DNA from: an uncultured Opitutaceae bacterium
GTDB taxonomy: Bacteria > Verrucomicrobiota > Verrucomicrobiia > Opitutales > Opitutaceae
Direction of reading: 5' to 3'
Length of the DNA stretch: 64,000 bases
Assembly (NCBI GenBank): GCA_937889545.1
Contig: CALAOT010000126.1
Span: 30,990-94,989, forward strand
The position numbers and the translations under genes were made by a program. The notes beneath the pieces are model-generated. The model was not told the origin of the DNA, did no database searches, and saw only the letters and a list, made by a program, of their open reading frames with translations. The first letter of the stretch is position 1. Each line of letters begins with the position of its first letter. Below, one piece after another: positions 42,877-51,598 of the stretch.

Positions 42877-43356
42877 TCAGGGGGTTGCGCTCGCCTTCAC
42901 CTTGTCGTAGGCGGCCTGCACGTGCTTCCACGCCTGGGCGACCTTTTCCTTTGCATCGGCCCATGTGTCAGCGGTGGCATTGCCCAAGTCGGATAGCTTT
43001 GATTTCAGGTCCGCGCGCGCTTCGTCGTATTCCTTAACCGCGCTTTCCCGGTCCTTGGATGCGGCGTCTGGCACGCCGGCAACCTTGGCCTTAACCTCGC
43101 GGGCCTTGTCATCCATTTGCGCCGTCATTCTATCGAAGCTGGCGGAGAAATCGGCCCGCTTCTCGTAGGTGTAGTCCTTGATGCTGTCCCAGGAATCGGA
43201 CGCCGAGGCCTTGACGTCGGCTGCGACTTCCTTGGCTTCGGTCTTCACTTTCTCTACGTTCGTCGAGCTATTGTCGGTCTTGGAACAACCGATCATCAAC
43301 AGGGCGACGGGACTCATTGCGGCGGCGAGCAGCAGTAGGCAGCGGGATGTTTTCAT
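42877..43356 (-). CDS. Helical lipoprotein of the stress cluster
   Basis: About 159 aa from the ATG at 43356 (MKTSRCLLLLAAAMSPVALLMIGC), a typical lipoprotein signal with a lipobox ending at Cys. The mature part is almost entirely amphipathic helix rich in Ala, Lys, Asp and Glu (VEKVKTEAKEVAADVKASASDSW), resembling apolipoprotein- or LEA-like stress proteins. It follows a DUF1328 gene by 37 nt on the same strand and should share its promoter at 43.6 kb. Envelope protection is inference. Confidence 0.75.
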   Translation of the reverse strand: MKTSRCLLLLAAAMSPVALLMIGCSKTDNSSTNVEKVKTEAKEVAADVKASASDSWDSIKDYTYEKRADFSASFDRMTAQMDDKAREVKAKVAGVPDAASKDRESAVKEYDEARADLKSKLSDLGNATADTWADAKEKVAQAWKHVQAAYDKVKASATP

Positions 43357-43393
43357 GATTATGATTTTTTGGGGAAATTGCGGGTCCTGAGGA

Positions 43394-43582
43394 TCATTGA
43401 GGCGGCCTTTGCCGAAGGAAATAAGCCAGCGCCGAGACGAGGAGAAGGACGAGGAATACAAAGAAGAGGACCCTGGCTATCTCCGTGGCAGCGCCGGCGA
43501 TGCCGGTAAACCCGAAGACGGCAGCAATGATTGCCACGATAAGGAAGATTAAGGCCCAGCGGAGCATAGTGTTGTTTTCCAA
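43394..43582 (-). CDS. DUF1328 small membrane protein
   Basis: A 62-aa protein with two membrane helices, [51 protein letters not shown], the DUF1328 (YtjA-type) signature. Translation may begin at the second Met. These short proteins are common in envelope-stress and stationary-phase regulons; their function is unknown. The motif GGGTAACACCCCAT with TATATT 22 nt later lies about 30-70 nt upstream. It is first gene of a two-gene unit with the lipoprotein. Confidence 0.9.
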   Translation of the reverse strand: MENNTMLRWALIFLIVAIIAAVFGFTGIAGAATEIARVLFFVFLVLLLVSALAYFLRQRPPQ

Positions 43583-43613
43583 GGTTGGCCCGACGTATCA
43601 GCCCGACGTATCA

Positions 43614-43655
43614 AATATAGGCGGAAGATTGGCACGTCGATATGGGGTGTTACCC
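43614..43655 (-). promoter_or_regulatory. Stress-regulon promoter module 1 (DUF1328)
   Basis: Reading the reverse strand: GGGTAACACCCCAT (43642-43655), a 22-nt gap, then TATATT (43614-43619). It is the best-matching of eleven such modules. Confidence 0.7.
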
Positions 43656-43899
43656 TGCCAATCGTTCCTCATATCTCGGCGCTCGGCATACTGGCCCGTC
43701 ATCGGTGTTGAAACGTCCTCCCTCCTCCAGCCCCAGATGACCGTCGGTACAACCCGGATCGGTCATTTGGGCGGCCTGAAAACCGAGCTTCAGCCACCGC
43801 GACATGGCCGAAAGGACGCTCAAACGCTTGCGGAAAGATCCTCCTTCCCCACGCGACCCGTGTAATTCAGCGAAACTCCCCCGCCGCGCGCCCCCCACT

Positions 43900-46239
43900 C
43901 TATTCAATCTTCAGGTGTCTAAGGACGGGAACCTTGGCGAAATCCAAGATGAATGCGAAGGCCACTGCCGCCATGAAAACGCCTCCCACCATCGATATAG
44001 GCAGAGCAGTCATGGCGATTCCCCAAGTCGCCAGCGTTGAAGCGATCAGAATATCTGCTACCGACGACCCGATAAGCCACGAGCTCGGACGAGCGGAGCC
44101 CATGCGCTGACGCTCACGATTCGTGTAGGTCGTTGCTTGGTTGCCAAACACTATGAGCACAAAGGCGAGGGTTCTGAGTGATTCGAGCCCAAGACCCAAG
44201 CGGAACTTGGCTATCGACAGGACCGAGGTGCAGAACGCCAGCTCGGAAATCCCCATGAAGACACCCGCGATCGTCAATCCGCCGATACGCCACGCATTGG
44301 GCGTGGGCGACGGACGCACGTTGTCAGTCGCAAGGGACATGCCGAGCAGGTCGCCTGTGAGCATTATGAGCACCATCAACATTGGAGTCAGAATCGCATG
44401 TCCGGTCATCACCAGACAAACGCCCAGGAAGAGCACCTGCACAGTTTTCTTGGTAACGGAGTTTATAGCATAAGTTAGGATCCGCTGAAACGTCATTCGG
44501 CCTTCTTTGACCGAAGCAACGATTCCGCCTAGGCCCGGTCTGGTAAGCACGATGCCGGCCGCTGACTTGGCGACATCAGTCGCGGTTGACACCGCGATTC
44601 CCATCTGCGCTTGACGCAGCGCCGGCGCGTCGTTGGCGCCGTCGCCGCACATGCCGACAGTGTGCCCGCTCTTCTGAAACGCCTTGACGAGGTTGAATTT
44701 TCCCTCCGGGAGGACGCCGGCAAAGACCGCGAAATCCTCAGGGCGGACCCCGTCGGGGATTGGTCCCGGCGGACAGACCGCTCCGTCAAGGCCCACCGCG
44801 CGAGCCACGATCGCCGCGGTCACGGGCGCGTCGCCCGTGATCATGATCGTGCGGACGCCCAACGCGCGCAACTCCGCCACGAGCGCCGCGGAATCCGTTC
44901 GAGGCGAATCGCTCAGGCCGATGATTCCCGCGAGCTTCAGCGCCCCAGGCGGGCCCACCGCGACGGCCAGCACCCTCATACCCTGGGCCTCCATCTGTCT
45001 CGCTATTGCGGGCGCATCGGGCGTCGGCTGGGCGAGGCCAACAACTGCCTCGAAGGCTCCCTTTACGGAACGCACGGTGGCGCCCTTGGAATCCAGTGCC
45101 GTGGCCTCGGACATCTTCGTGGCGGAATCGAAGGGCACGAAACTGACCAGTTTCGGCAGATCGGAAGCGACAGCACGCGCGGCGGCGGCGCGGATCGCGG
45201 CGTCGACGGGGTCCTGCCCCCCGTCCGAGCTTGCGAGGGCGGCCATCCCCAGGACGCGCGATTCGTCAAAGCCGGGCATGGGGCGGGTGGCGGCGACACT
45301 CAGCTCGTTGAGCGTCAATGTGCCCGTCTTGTCCGCGCAAAGCACGTCGATGCTTGCCGCTTCATCCACTGCGGAGAGCCGCGTCGGAAGGACATCACGA
45401 TGCGCCAGGTTTCGCGCACCAAGAGCTGCCGCGAGGGTGAAAGTGGCCGGCAGGGCCACCGGTATCGACGCCAGGACCGCCGTGAGCACGAGGGGAATGA
45501 TCTCGCCAATCGGCAAGCTGACGGCGTGTGCGTAACCCACCATCATCACTATGAGCGAGCCGTTGAAGATGGCGAGATTGCGCACCACGCGCAACACGGC
45601 CTTTTGCTGGGTGCTTTCAGCGTGCGCGGTGCGAACGAGCTCCGCGGTGCGCCCAAACTTCGTGCGCGATCCGGTCGCCGTAACCTCCGCGACTGCCTCG
45701 CCGCGCCTGACCAATGCGCCTGCATACGTATTCAGGCCAGGTCCGGCTTCGACCGGAATTGACTCGCCAGTAAGCATGGATTGGTCGAGCAGGATCTCGC
45801 CCTCGGCAATACGCACGTCGGCGGCCACCACGGCGCCGAGTGATAGCTTTACACAGTCGCCGGGAACCAGTCCGGATGCGGGCACGGTCGACCAGACATT
45901 GTCTCGGCGTACCGACGCGCTCAGCGCTAAGCGCGATCTAAGAGCGGCAACGGTCGCCCGGGCATGTCCCTCCTGGAAGAACCCGAGAGCCGCGTTGAAG
46001 GCCAGAAGAGCCAATATGATCGCAGCCTCGACGTACTTGCCGAGAGCAAGTTCGAGCACGATCGCCGCCTCGAGCATCCACGGAACCGGCGCCCAGAACT
46101 TGATCAGTGCCCGGAGAAATGGGCGCAAGGTCGTGTCGGGAATTGTGTTCGGGCCGAACTTCGCGAGCCTCAGGCGGGCTTCGTCGCTCGTGAGGCCGGC
46201 AGGGAGCGAGACATCCTTGGCGGATGAAAGTGTAGCCAT
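43900..46239 (-). CDS. P-type proton ATPase (plasma-membrane H+-ATPase type, P3A)
   Basis: About 779 aa from the ATG at 46239 (MATLSSAKDVSLPAGLTSDEARLRLAKFGPN). It contains the cation-ATPase N-terminal domain, actuator motif MLTGES, the phosphorylated Asp in CADKTGTLT, the hinge GDGANDAPAL, and about ten membrane helices. Lack of metal-binding N-terminal domains and similarity to the fungal/plant PMA type (IPLVLTAVLASIPVALPATFTLAAALGA) point to proton export. It probably protects against acid or maintains membrane potential under stress. A second in-frame ATG at 46287 is less likely. It is divergent from the next small gene. Confidence 0.9.
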   Translation of the reverse strand: MATLSSAKDVSLPAGLTSDEARLRLAKFGPNTIPDTTLRPFLRALIKFWAPVPWMLEAAIVLELALGKYVEAAIILALLAFNAALGFFQEGHARATVAALRSRLALSASVRRDNVWSTVPASGLVPGDCVKLSLGAVVAADVRIAEGEILLDQSMLTGESIPVEAGPGLNTYAGALVRRGEAVAEVTATGSRTKFGRTAELVRTAHAESTQQKAVLRVVRNLAIFNGSLIVMMVGYAHAVSLPIGEIIPLVLTAVLASIPVALPATFTLAAALGARNLAHRDVLPTRLSAVDEAASIDVLCADKTGTLTLNELSVAATRPMPGFDESRVLGMAALASSDGGQDPVDAAIRAAAARAVASDLPKLVSFVPFDSATKMSEATALDSKGATVRSVKGAFEAVVGLAQPTPDAPAIARQMEAQGMRVLAVAVGPPGALKLAGIIGLSDSPRTDSAALVAELRALGVRTIMITGDAPVTAAIVARAVGLDGAVCPPGPIPDGVRPEDFAVFAGVLPEGKFNLVKAFQKSGHTVGMCGDGANDAPALRQAQMGIAVSTATDVAKSAAGIVLTRPGLGGIVASVKEGRMTFQRILTYAINSVTKKTVQVLFLGVCLVMTGHAILTPMLMVLIMLTGDLLGMSLATDNVRPSPTPNAWRIGGLTIAGVFMGISELAFCTSVLSIAKFRLGLGLESLRTLAFVLIVFGNQATTYTNRERQRMGSARPSSWLIGSSVADILIASTLATWGIAMTALPISMVGGVFMAAVAFAFILDFAKVPVLRHLKIE

Positions 46240-46468
46240 CGGGTTGTCCACGTTGTTCGGGTTGTTTTTAGGCCGCCTTGGCGGCATCTGTCAAAGTTCT
46301 GAGTTCCAATTCGTGCGACCCCGAATGAGGCCCGTGCCGGTCTAAACCGCATATTGGGTGCGGACAACCCGGCCCAGCGCCTCAGCCAAGGCTTCGCTTC
46401 TCTGGCCGCGTCCTTGCGGCCCCTGGTTTGCCCACCAGAACCGACGTTACTCGCAAGCCGCAGCTTGC

Positions 46469-46510
46469 GGGTAATACCCCATTGGACGCAGGCGGGCCCC
46501 GGACTACACT
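46469..46510 (+). promoter_or_regulatory. Stress-regulon promoter module 2
   Basis: GGGTAATACCCCAT (46469-46482), 22-nt gap, TACACT (46505-46510). It lies directly before the 44-aa gene at 46517 and so would give a very short leader. Confidence 0.65.
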
Positions 46511-46516
46511 TCGCGC

Positions 46517-46651
46517 ATGTCGCCCCTGTTCGACGCTGCAAAGCCCAAGGAACGGATTGAATCAACCGCCCTGAAATCGAGCGCCGAGGATGGGTTCAAA
46601 GGCACGGCCGGGACGATCACAGCCTTAATCAAGGAAGCTCTCGGCGGTTAA
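46517..46651 (+). CDS. Small hypothetical stress protein (44 aa)
   Basis: MSPLFDAAKPKERIESTALK followed by an acidic middle and TITALIKEALGG; no signal or membrane segment. It is short, but it starts 7 nt after a promoter module's -10-like box and ends 12 nt before the BON lipoprotein ATG, giving an operon-like arrangement. With the expected start about 7 nt after the hexamer, the mRNA would be nearly leaderless. It may be a real small protein or part of the leader of the BON gene. Confidence 0.5.
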   Translation: MSPLFDAAKPKERIESTALKSSAEDGFKGTAGTITALIKEALGG

Positions 46652-46663
46652 AAGACTCCCCCC

Positions 46664-46996
46664 ATGAAAACATACCTTCCCCTACAAAGGTTCGCTTTCC
46701 TTGTCGCTCTGATGGGCGTCCTCGCGGCCGGCGGCCTCACAGGCGGCTGCGCAGCGACGCCCACGAGCGACAGCACCGGCCAATACGTGGACGACACGGC
46801 CATCACAACCCGTGTGAAGACCGCCCTGTTGGGCGATGACGCTGTGAAATCGCTCGAGATCAAAGTCGAGACCGTCAAGGGGGTCGTTCAGCTGAGCGGA
46901 TTCGTGGACAACAGGGCTCAGAAATCCGCAGCGGAAAGGGATGCTTCGAATGTCCCGAACGTTAAGACGGTCGTGAACGACCTGATCGTAAGATAG
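46664..46996 (+). CDS. BON-domain lipoprotein
   Basis: A 110-aa protein with a lipoprotein signal (RFAFLVALMGVLAAGGLTGGC) and one BON domain (VDDTAITTRVKTALLGDDAVKSLEIKVETVKGVVQLSGFV through VNDLIVR). BON domains bind phospholipid, as in OsmY and DolP, and are typical of envelope-stress responses. It is likely co-transcribed with the small gene at 46517 from the module at 46.47 kb. It is shorter than the three-BON protein at 59.7 kb but has the same domain type. Confidence 0.88.
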   Translation: MKTYLPLQRFAFLVALMGVLAAGGLTGGCAATPTSDSTGQYVDDTAITTRVKTALLGDDAVKSLEIKVETVKGVVQLSGFVDNRAQKSAAERDASNVPNVKTVVNDLIVR

Positions 46997-47060
46997 GCGC
47001 GGGCGACGCCAGGAACTCCGCGCCTGCCGCCCCGGCCTAAACTGCGGGGCCCAGAATCCA

Positions 47061-47282
47061 ATGAGTGCGACCAAAAGCGAACGTGTGCAACACGCAGAGC
47101 CGGATAGGGCCGTCGAGAGCCCCCATCGACCCTATTGGAAGCGCATGCACCGCTCGTGGTTTTTCTGGGTCGCGGCCGTGGCGATGCTGGCGGCCATGGT
47201 CATCTACGTGCTGTCGATCGATCTGGTGTTCCGGCCGCGCAGCCGTGCGCAGCCTCCGATCCCAGCGGGTAACACCCCATAG
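47061..47282 (+). CDS. Small single-pass membrane protein
   Basis: A 73-aa protein with a charged N-terminal half (SERVQHAEPDRAVESPHRPYWKRMH), one membrane helix (SWFFWVAAVAMLAAMVIYVLSIDLVF) and a short Pro-rich tail. No family is recognised. Its last codons overlap the promoter module serving the next gene (GGGTAACACCCCAT at 47267-47280), which supports it being an independent upstream gene. It may follow the BON gene on one transcript, 64 nt later. Confidence 0.65.
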   Translation: MSATKSERVQHAEPDRAVESPHRPYWKRMHRSWFFWVAAVAMLAAMVIYVLSIDLVFRPRSRAQPPIPAGNTP

Positions 47283-47308
47283 GTGCCGGGCGATGGATCG
47301 CCTACACT
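47267..47308 (+). promoter_or_regulatory. Stress-regulon promoter module 3 (CsbD-like gene)
   Basis: GGGTAACACCCCAT (47267-47280), 22-nt gap, TACACT (47303-47308), 89 nt before the CsbD-like ATG. Confidence 0.7.
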
Positions 47309-47396
47309 GGGCGCCCCTGGAAACCAGGGGATCAGTGGTCACGGGACAACGCAAACCGCGCTCCGTCCGCAGAACCATGTAAACCAGCGGAAAAGC

Positions 47397-47576
47397 ATGA
47401 AACCAAGTACCCAGAACAAAGCTGAAGGCACCGCCAAGATCATCTCCGGCGCGATTAAGAAGGAAGCCGGCAAGACACTCGGAAGGCCAAAGCTCGAAGC
47501 CCGCGGAATCAACGAGAGGGCCGAAGGCCATTTGCAGAAGAAGGTCGGCGAGATCGAGAAAGTGCTCGACTCGTAG
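47397..47576 (+). CDS. CsbD-like stress protein
   Basis: A 59-aa hydrophilic helical protein, MKPSTQNKAEGTAKIISGAIKKEAGKTLGRPKLEARGINERAEGHLQKKVGEIEKVLD. The order of KAEG, GAIKKEAGK and AEGHLQKKVGEIEK segments matches the CsbD family of general-stress proteins. The ATG at 47397 is chosen because upstream in-frame sequence is not conserved-looking. It stands 89 nt after promoter module 3. Its biochemical role is unknown in all bacteria. Confidence 0.85.
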   Translation: MKPSTQNKAEGTAKIISGAIKKEAGKTLGRPKLEARGINERAEGHLQKKVGEIEKVLDS

Positions 47577-47704
47577 GCTTGCTCACCCCCGGAGATTAAG
47601 CCGGGTTCGGCCCTAGACTCCGCGTCCGTTGCCGAACCCGAAGTTACGGCCTTGGAACTCGCGCGACGGAACCAGCCCGCCCTGATTGTATCGCGGACAT
47701 CGCG

Positions 47705-47839
47705 ATGACGCATGAGACGCGACTCAACGGGAAATGGAAGGGCCGGCCCATACGCGGTCGAATCGACCCTGACGGCCATCTCCTGCCGCAGCTCGCCCCC
47801 AAGGGGAACGATGCCCAAGCCCAAATCCCGTCAGCCTGA
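47705..47839 (+). CDS. Possible very small basic protein
   Basis: A 44-aa frame beginning MTHETRLNGKWKGRPIRGRI and ending in a Gln/Ala-rich tail. No motif, promoter module or family supports it. It may be spurious. Confidence 0.2.
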   Translation: MTHETRLNGKWKGRPIRGRIDPDGHLLPQLAPKGNDAQAQIPSA

Positions 47840-47865
47840 TTCGCCGGCCCGGCCTGGCCCAAGTC

Positions 47866-48063
47866 CTACTTGAACGCCGGCAAATGGATGTCTCCCGAGT
47901 GCGAGATTATCCCAAATCCGTACAGCAGCCATAGGACCACCGCGATGACCACGACGATATTGATGATCGATTTGATCGCCCCCTGCATTGGGATGTAGGT
48001 GTTGATCAGCCAGAGTAGCACTCCGACGATGATTAATGTTAAAACCACGGATACGAGTGACAT
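47866..48063 (-). CDS. Thivi_2564-like small membrane protein
   Basis: A 65-aa protein with two membrane helices, MSLVSVVLTLIIVGVLLWLINTYIPMQGAIKSIINIVVVIAVVLWLLYGFGI. The NTYIPM..IKSIIN segment between helices is the signature of Thivi_2564-type small membrane proteins. Function is unknown, but these genes commonly sit with DUF1328, CsbD and BON genes, as here. Promoter module 4 lies 40-85 nt upstream on the same strand. A short frame overlapping it further upstream is not supported. Confidence 0.85.
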   Translation of the reverse strand: MSLVSVVLTLIIVGVLLWLINTYIPMQGAIKSIINIVVVIAVVLWLLYGFGIISHSGDIHLPAFK

Positions 48064-48105
48064 TCGGCGGCCTTCGTTTTATTGAGATCTGCTGCGGTTT
48101 AAATG

Positions 48106-48147
48106 ATGATATGCTGTCACGCTGCGGGCCGCCATGGGGTGTAACCC
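48106..48147 (-). promoter_or_regulatory. Stress-regulon promoter module 4 (Thivi_2564-like gene)
   Basis: Reverse strand: GGGTTACACCCCAT (48134-48147), 22-nt gap, TATCAT (48106-48111). Confidence 0.68.
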
Positions 48148-48569
48148 GACCGAAGAATCGCCGGATCAAGGCGGCTTGGAGACGGAATGGGGGATTAGAA
48201 CCCAGACGGCCGAGGCGTCCTTCGAATCGGGCTCGGTGAAGACCCCAGTGGACCCGATCCCGGGCGCATTGAGCGCCGGGATCGGCGCACGTTCAACGTA
48301 GCCGTCCAGGAGCGCGTGGGCGAGCCGGCCTTCAGCTTACAGGCATGCAGCTCTTGATACCTATGGCCTTGCTTCTCGGCTCACGGTGACTATCGGACAG
48401 GCTCTCGACGGTGTGTCATAGCCGGAAAAACGCGCCGGGAAAGGCAGCACTGTTGCGGGGACGGATCGGGCCGCAAAGATTCCACCGAATCGCGGTCCCA
48501 GAATCCATCCCCGCTAAACAACAACTGCTACAAACCTAACCCTAAATTCAGGTGCGGCAGAGCGCTGGT
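48148..48569. other. Intergenic with a strong hairpin
   Basis: No gene. CCGATCCCGGGCGC (48254-48267) is inverted as GCGCCGGGATCGG (48273-48285) with one bulge, a stable hairpin of unknown purpose. The rest is unremarkable. Confidence 0.4.
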
Positions 48570-49040
48570 TTACTGCCAATAGCCCTCGTAAAACCTGTAG
48601 GCGTTCCCCTCCTGCGACCACCGCGGTGGGACCCAAACGGAACCAGAACTCGGTGGCAGCTCCCAATGGCCTGCCATCCACTGATATTGATTATCGCGCC
48701 ACGTCCAGAAGCCCGCGATCCACACGTGCTGGGGCGTCGGCTGAGCGAGTACGACTTCCTGCTGCATCATTGGGGGTGGTGTCTGGGTGACGATGATCGT
48801 ATTCGTCGTGGCAGGCACACCCGTCGTGGTCGTCACGTATGTTGGATTCGCCACAACTACCGGGTTGGTCGTCGTTGTGGTTGTCATCGTCGTGGCGGCT
48901 GGCACAGACACAGTCGTTGTGCGCGGAGGGGGCGCAGAGACCAGATGTGAATCGGGTTCGGAAGCGCAGCCCGCGAGGAGAACAAGGGCCCCGCAGAGCA
49001 CCGAGGCCGGTGCGAAGAGATAGATTGTTGGTTTGGACAT
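48570..49040 (-). CDS. YXWGXW-repeat lipoprotein
   Basis: About 156 aa from the ATG at 49040 (MSKPTIYLFAPASVLCGALVLLAGC), a clear lipoprotein signal. A Thr/Pro/Val-rich linker with runs of Thr follows, then WxxGxW-type repeats (HVWIAGFWTWRDNQYQWMAGHWELPP and WVPPRWSQEGNAYRFYEGYW) known from YXWGXW/BcpO-like envelope proteins. It is probably an outer-membrane or periplasmic stress protein. Promoter module 5 ends about 10 nt upstream of the ATG. Confidence 0.85.
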   Translation of the reverse strand: MSKPTIYLFAPASVLCGALVLLAGCASEPDSHLVSAPPPRTTTVSVPAATTMTTTTTTNPVVVANPTYVTTTTGVPATTNTIIVTQTPPPMMQQEVVLAQPTPQHVWIAGFWTWRDNQYQWMAGHWELPPSSGSVWVPPRWSQEGNAYRFYEGYWQ

Positions 49041-49049
49041 GGTCCCGAC

Positions 49050-49088
49050 GATATACTTGCCCGAGCGTCGCCACCATGGGGTGTTCAA
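49050..49088 (-). promoter_or_regulatory. Stress-regulon promoter module 5 (YXWGXW lipoprotein)
   Basis: Reverse strand: TTGAACACCCCAT (49076-49088) with TATATC 20 nt later (49050-49055), or TATCGT at 22 nt. Only the right half of the dyad is kept. The expected start lies very near the ATG. Confidence 0.58.
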
Positions 49089-49715
49089 GGTAGGTCCGGC
49101 TGCAGCATTTCCCGACGCTAGGATTGGAATGTGCTCTGAAGTCCCGGGCGGTGATCACGAGGCGGAAGGCCCCAGCCCCGTGACCGGCGGGAAGCCGCCC
49201 ATTCGCCCCTCGCGCATGCGGCGTTTCTATCCGGCGAACACCAGAGGCGGGAACATCGCCAGGGCCAGATGGATCGCCAGGACCACCTGGCTCAGCGGCG
49301 GGAGACCGGCGGAGCCGCCCTCCCGCCCTAGCCCGATCGGGGGGACTGCGGGGATGATAGCGCGTATCCGGTTTAACAGTCGCCGTACCCAGAGGGCCAA
49401 CCTCCAACGAATGGACCCTTCCATCACGACCTGGCTGGAGAGCGCCCCCGTGATCACTCTGCTCTGGCAACTGGCGAAGAGGGCGTGCGCCCTACCCTTG
49501 GAGAACGCACCCTTGCGGTTCCGGGCGCCCATGCCATTCCCGGCTGACACCTTTGGCAATGGTGGCGAGGATTCGCGCGACACACCAGGAAGTTTCGGCG
49601 CCTGCCGACCTTGCCTCATGAACCGAGTTAAAACGCGGCGCACGTTTCGGCCTAACGACATCCTCGGCCGTTAGGGGAGAAAATCCATGCGCCGTGTGAA
49701 TCCACATCCGGCTAG
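49089..49715. other. Long intergenic region
   Basis: About 630 nt with no convincing gene. A reverse frame (49227-49661) ends in a hydrophobic stretch (SQVVLAIHLALAMFPPLVF) but has low-quality N-terminal sequence, so it may be chance. Confidence 0.3.
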
Positions 49716-49758
49716 GGTTACACCCCATAGCCCGCCGGCTTGCATCCGGCCTACACTT
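49716..49758 (+). promoter_or_regulatory. Stress-regulon promoter module 6 (DUF2934/PRC operon)
   Basis: GGGTTACACCCCAT (49716-49729), 23-nt gap, TACACT (49753-49758), about 58 nt before the DUF2934 ATG. Confidence 0.68.
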
Positions 49759-49815
49759 GGGAGCGAAGGGACAGGAGGATCGCCTTCCTTCCTAACGTCC
49801 TAGGCCGCAGCACAA

Positions 49816-50031
49816 ATGAAAAACAAATCTGCACGCTCTCTTGTCCTTCCTAAAGCCAGCGACGAGGACATTCGCGACTACGCCTATCACCTCTACCAGC
49901 AGAGTGGCTGCGTGCCCGGCCATGACCTCGACAACTGGCTGGAGGCGACAGCCTGCCTGAAGGCAAACATTCCCGCATCCCGGTCACGAACCCGTCTCCA
50001 TCGGCATGTCAACGGGCCCGGAAGCGGTTAA
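49816..50031 (+). CDS. DUF2934 family small protein
   Basis: A 71-aa protein carrying the DUF2934 pattern DIRDYAYHLYQQSGCVPGHDLDNWLEATACLKANIP. These small soluble proteins are widespread in Proteobacteria and Verrucomicrobia in stress clusters; their function is unknown. The C-terminal basic tail (SRSRTRLHRHVNG) is not part of the domain. Promoter module 6 lies upstream, and the PRC-barrel gene follows 101 nt later, possibly on the same transcript. Confidence 0.82.
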   Translation: MKNKSARSLVLPKASDEDIRDYAYHLYQQSGCVPGHDLDNWLEATACLKANIPASRSRTRLHRHVNGPGSG

Positions 50032-50132
50032 CTCCACGCCCTCTTTCCCCAGGGAGAAAAACCTCCCGCGCTGCCTCCGATTCGCCTCCCCGATGGAGGG
50101 GTCTCGTAGACAACACAAACCACGGATGATTT

Positions 50133-50837
50133 ATGCTTCAAAACATCAATGAACTCTACGGCAACCGGCTCGCTGCGTCGGATGGCGACATCGGCCATGT
50201 GAAGGACTTCTACTTTGACGACAAGACCTGGGTGATTCGCTACCTGGTCGCGGACACGGGATCATGGCTAACGGGACGCCTGGTGCTGCTTTCCCCACAT
50301 GCCTTCGGCTGCCTCGACCAGGACAAAAAGGTCCTGCTGGTGAACCTGACTCGCAAGCAGATTGAAAACAGTCCCTCGATCGAGTCGCACCAGCCGGTAT
50401 CCCGGCAATACGAGGTCGAATACTACCGTTATTACGGCTGGCCGGCCTACTGGGTTGGTGGCGCGATGGGGGGCCTAGGCGGCTATCCGGCAGTCGTGCC
50501 GCCTTCGGAAGGCGAAGGGCTTGCCCATCTCAAGCATCACCACCGGGACGACAAGCATCTCCAAAGTACCCGCGCCATGACCGGCTACCAGATTCAGACG
50601 GTCGACGGGGCTATTGGCGAAGTAAGCGGCCTTACCGTGAACGACAGGAGCTGGGAAATCCGCAATCTGGTCGTCGAAGCCGGCCACTGGTATGCGGGCA
50701 AGCAGATCCTCCTTCTTTCCGAAAACGTCGACCGGATCAGTTACGAGGATTCCACCGTGTTCGTGAACCTTACCAAGGAGGACATCCAGAAGACCGCAAA
50801 AAACGATGCCGCGCACCTTAGCAAAGTTCCTGAATGA
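50133..50837 (+). CDS. Protein with two PRC-barrel domains
   Basis: A 234-aa soluble protein with two related halves: MLQNINELYGNRLAASDGDIGHVKDFYFDDKTWVIRYLVAD, and later MTGYQIQTVDGAIGEVSGLTVNDRSWEIRNLVVEAGHWYAGKQILL. Both match PRC-barrel beta domains. The linker has a Tyr-rich stretch (YEVEYYRYYGWPAYW) and a His-rich one (HLKHHHRDDKH). PRC-barrel proteins of this two-domain type are common in stress islands of soil bacteria; no enzymatic activity is known. It lies between the DUF2934 gene and the export operon. Confidence 0.85.
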   Translation: MLQNINELYGNRLAASDGDIGHVKDFYFDDKTWVIRYLVADTGSWLTGRLVLLSPHAFGCLDQDKKVLLVNLTRKQIENSPSIESHQPVSRQYEVEYYRYYGWPAYWVGGAMGGLGGYPAVVPPSEGEGLAHLKHHHRDDKHLQSTRAMTGYQIQTVDGAIGEVSGLTVNDRSWEIRNLVVEAGHWYAGKQILLLSENVDRISYEDSTVFVNLTKEDIQKTAKNDAAHLSKVPE

Positions 50838-50875
50838 GCAGTTAGAGCACTGGGCTTGAGCAATTCCGGTAAATC

Positions 50876-51598
50876 ATGGGCGCCCATGGCGTAGAATCAG
50901 CGGAAGATAATAAGGCGATCGTCGCAACCGAGCTTACAAAGTGGTTTGGCGAAGGCGACACAAAGGTGATCGCCGTGAACGGCGTTCACCTTGTCGCTCA
51001 CTTTGGCGAGGTGCTTTTCATTGTCGGGCCATCGGGAAGCGGCAAGACCACGCTTCTCAGCATGATTTCCGGCATCCTTCGTCCGAATGCCGGGAACGTG
51101 ACAGTCAAGGGATCCAATATCTGGACCCTTAGCAATGATCAGCTGGCCGATTTTCGCCTCAATACAGTTGGATTCGTATTCCAGGATTACCATCTGTTTC
51201 CGCGTCTGACCACGGCCGAGAATGTGGCGATCCCGCTGATTTTGAAGCAGCGCAACTGGGACGAATCAATTACCGAGGCGAGAAAATACCTCGAGATCGT
51301 CGGCTTGAAGGGCCGGAGCGAAATACTGCCAGTAAAGCTTTCAGGCGGCGAGCAACAGCGCGTGGCGATTGCGCGCGCGATAGTCAGCGGACCACAAATT
51401 CTGATTCTCGACGAGCCGACGGCCTCCCTGGATGGTGACACCGGGAGGACGATCATCGCCTTCGTAAAGGAGAAGATCCTCAACAAGAGCCGCTGCATCC
51501 TGATCGTCACCCATGATGCGCGCATCAACGAGTATGCGGACCGGATCCTCCATATGGAAGATGGACATCTCTCCGCAGCAGACGAGGGAACCGAATGA
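50876..51598 (+). CDS. ABC transporter ATP-binding protein (MacB/DevA/LolD type)
   Basis: A 240-aa ATPase with Walker A GPSGSGKTTLL, Q-loop FVFQDYHLFPRLTTAENV, signature KLSGGEQQRVAIARAI, Walker B ILILDEPTASLD and the switch His in IVTHDARI. The LolD/MacB/DevA subclass energises FtsX-fold permeases, one of which is encoded three genes on. It overlaps the adaptor gene by 4 nt and leads a four-gene export operon (ATPase, adaptor, outer-membrane factor, permease). The ATG at 50876 follows the PRC gene by 38 nt. Confidence 0.92.
   Translation: MGAHGVESAEDNKAIVATELTKWFGEGDTKVIAVNGVHLVAHFGEVLFIVGPSGSGKTTLLSMISGILRPNAGNVTVKGSNIWTLSNDQLADFRLNTVGFVFQDYHLFPRLTTAENVAIPLILKQRNWDESITEARKYLEIVGLKGRSEILPVKLSGGEQQRVAIARAIVSGPQILILDEPTASLDGDTGRTIIAFVKEKILNKSRCILIVTHDARINEYADRILHMEDGHLSAADEGTE

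Noticed and set aside
46350..46380. A promoter module for the proton ATPase gene
   Set aside because: The sequence upstream of 46239 contains a loosely similar repeat but no CCCCAT with a correctly spaced hexamer on that strand.
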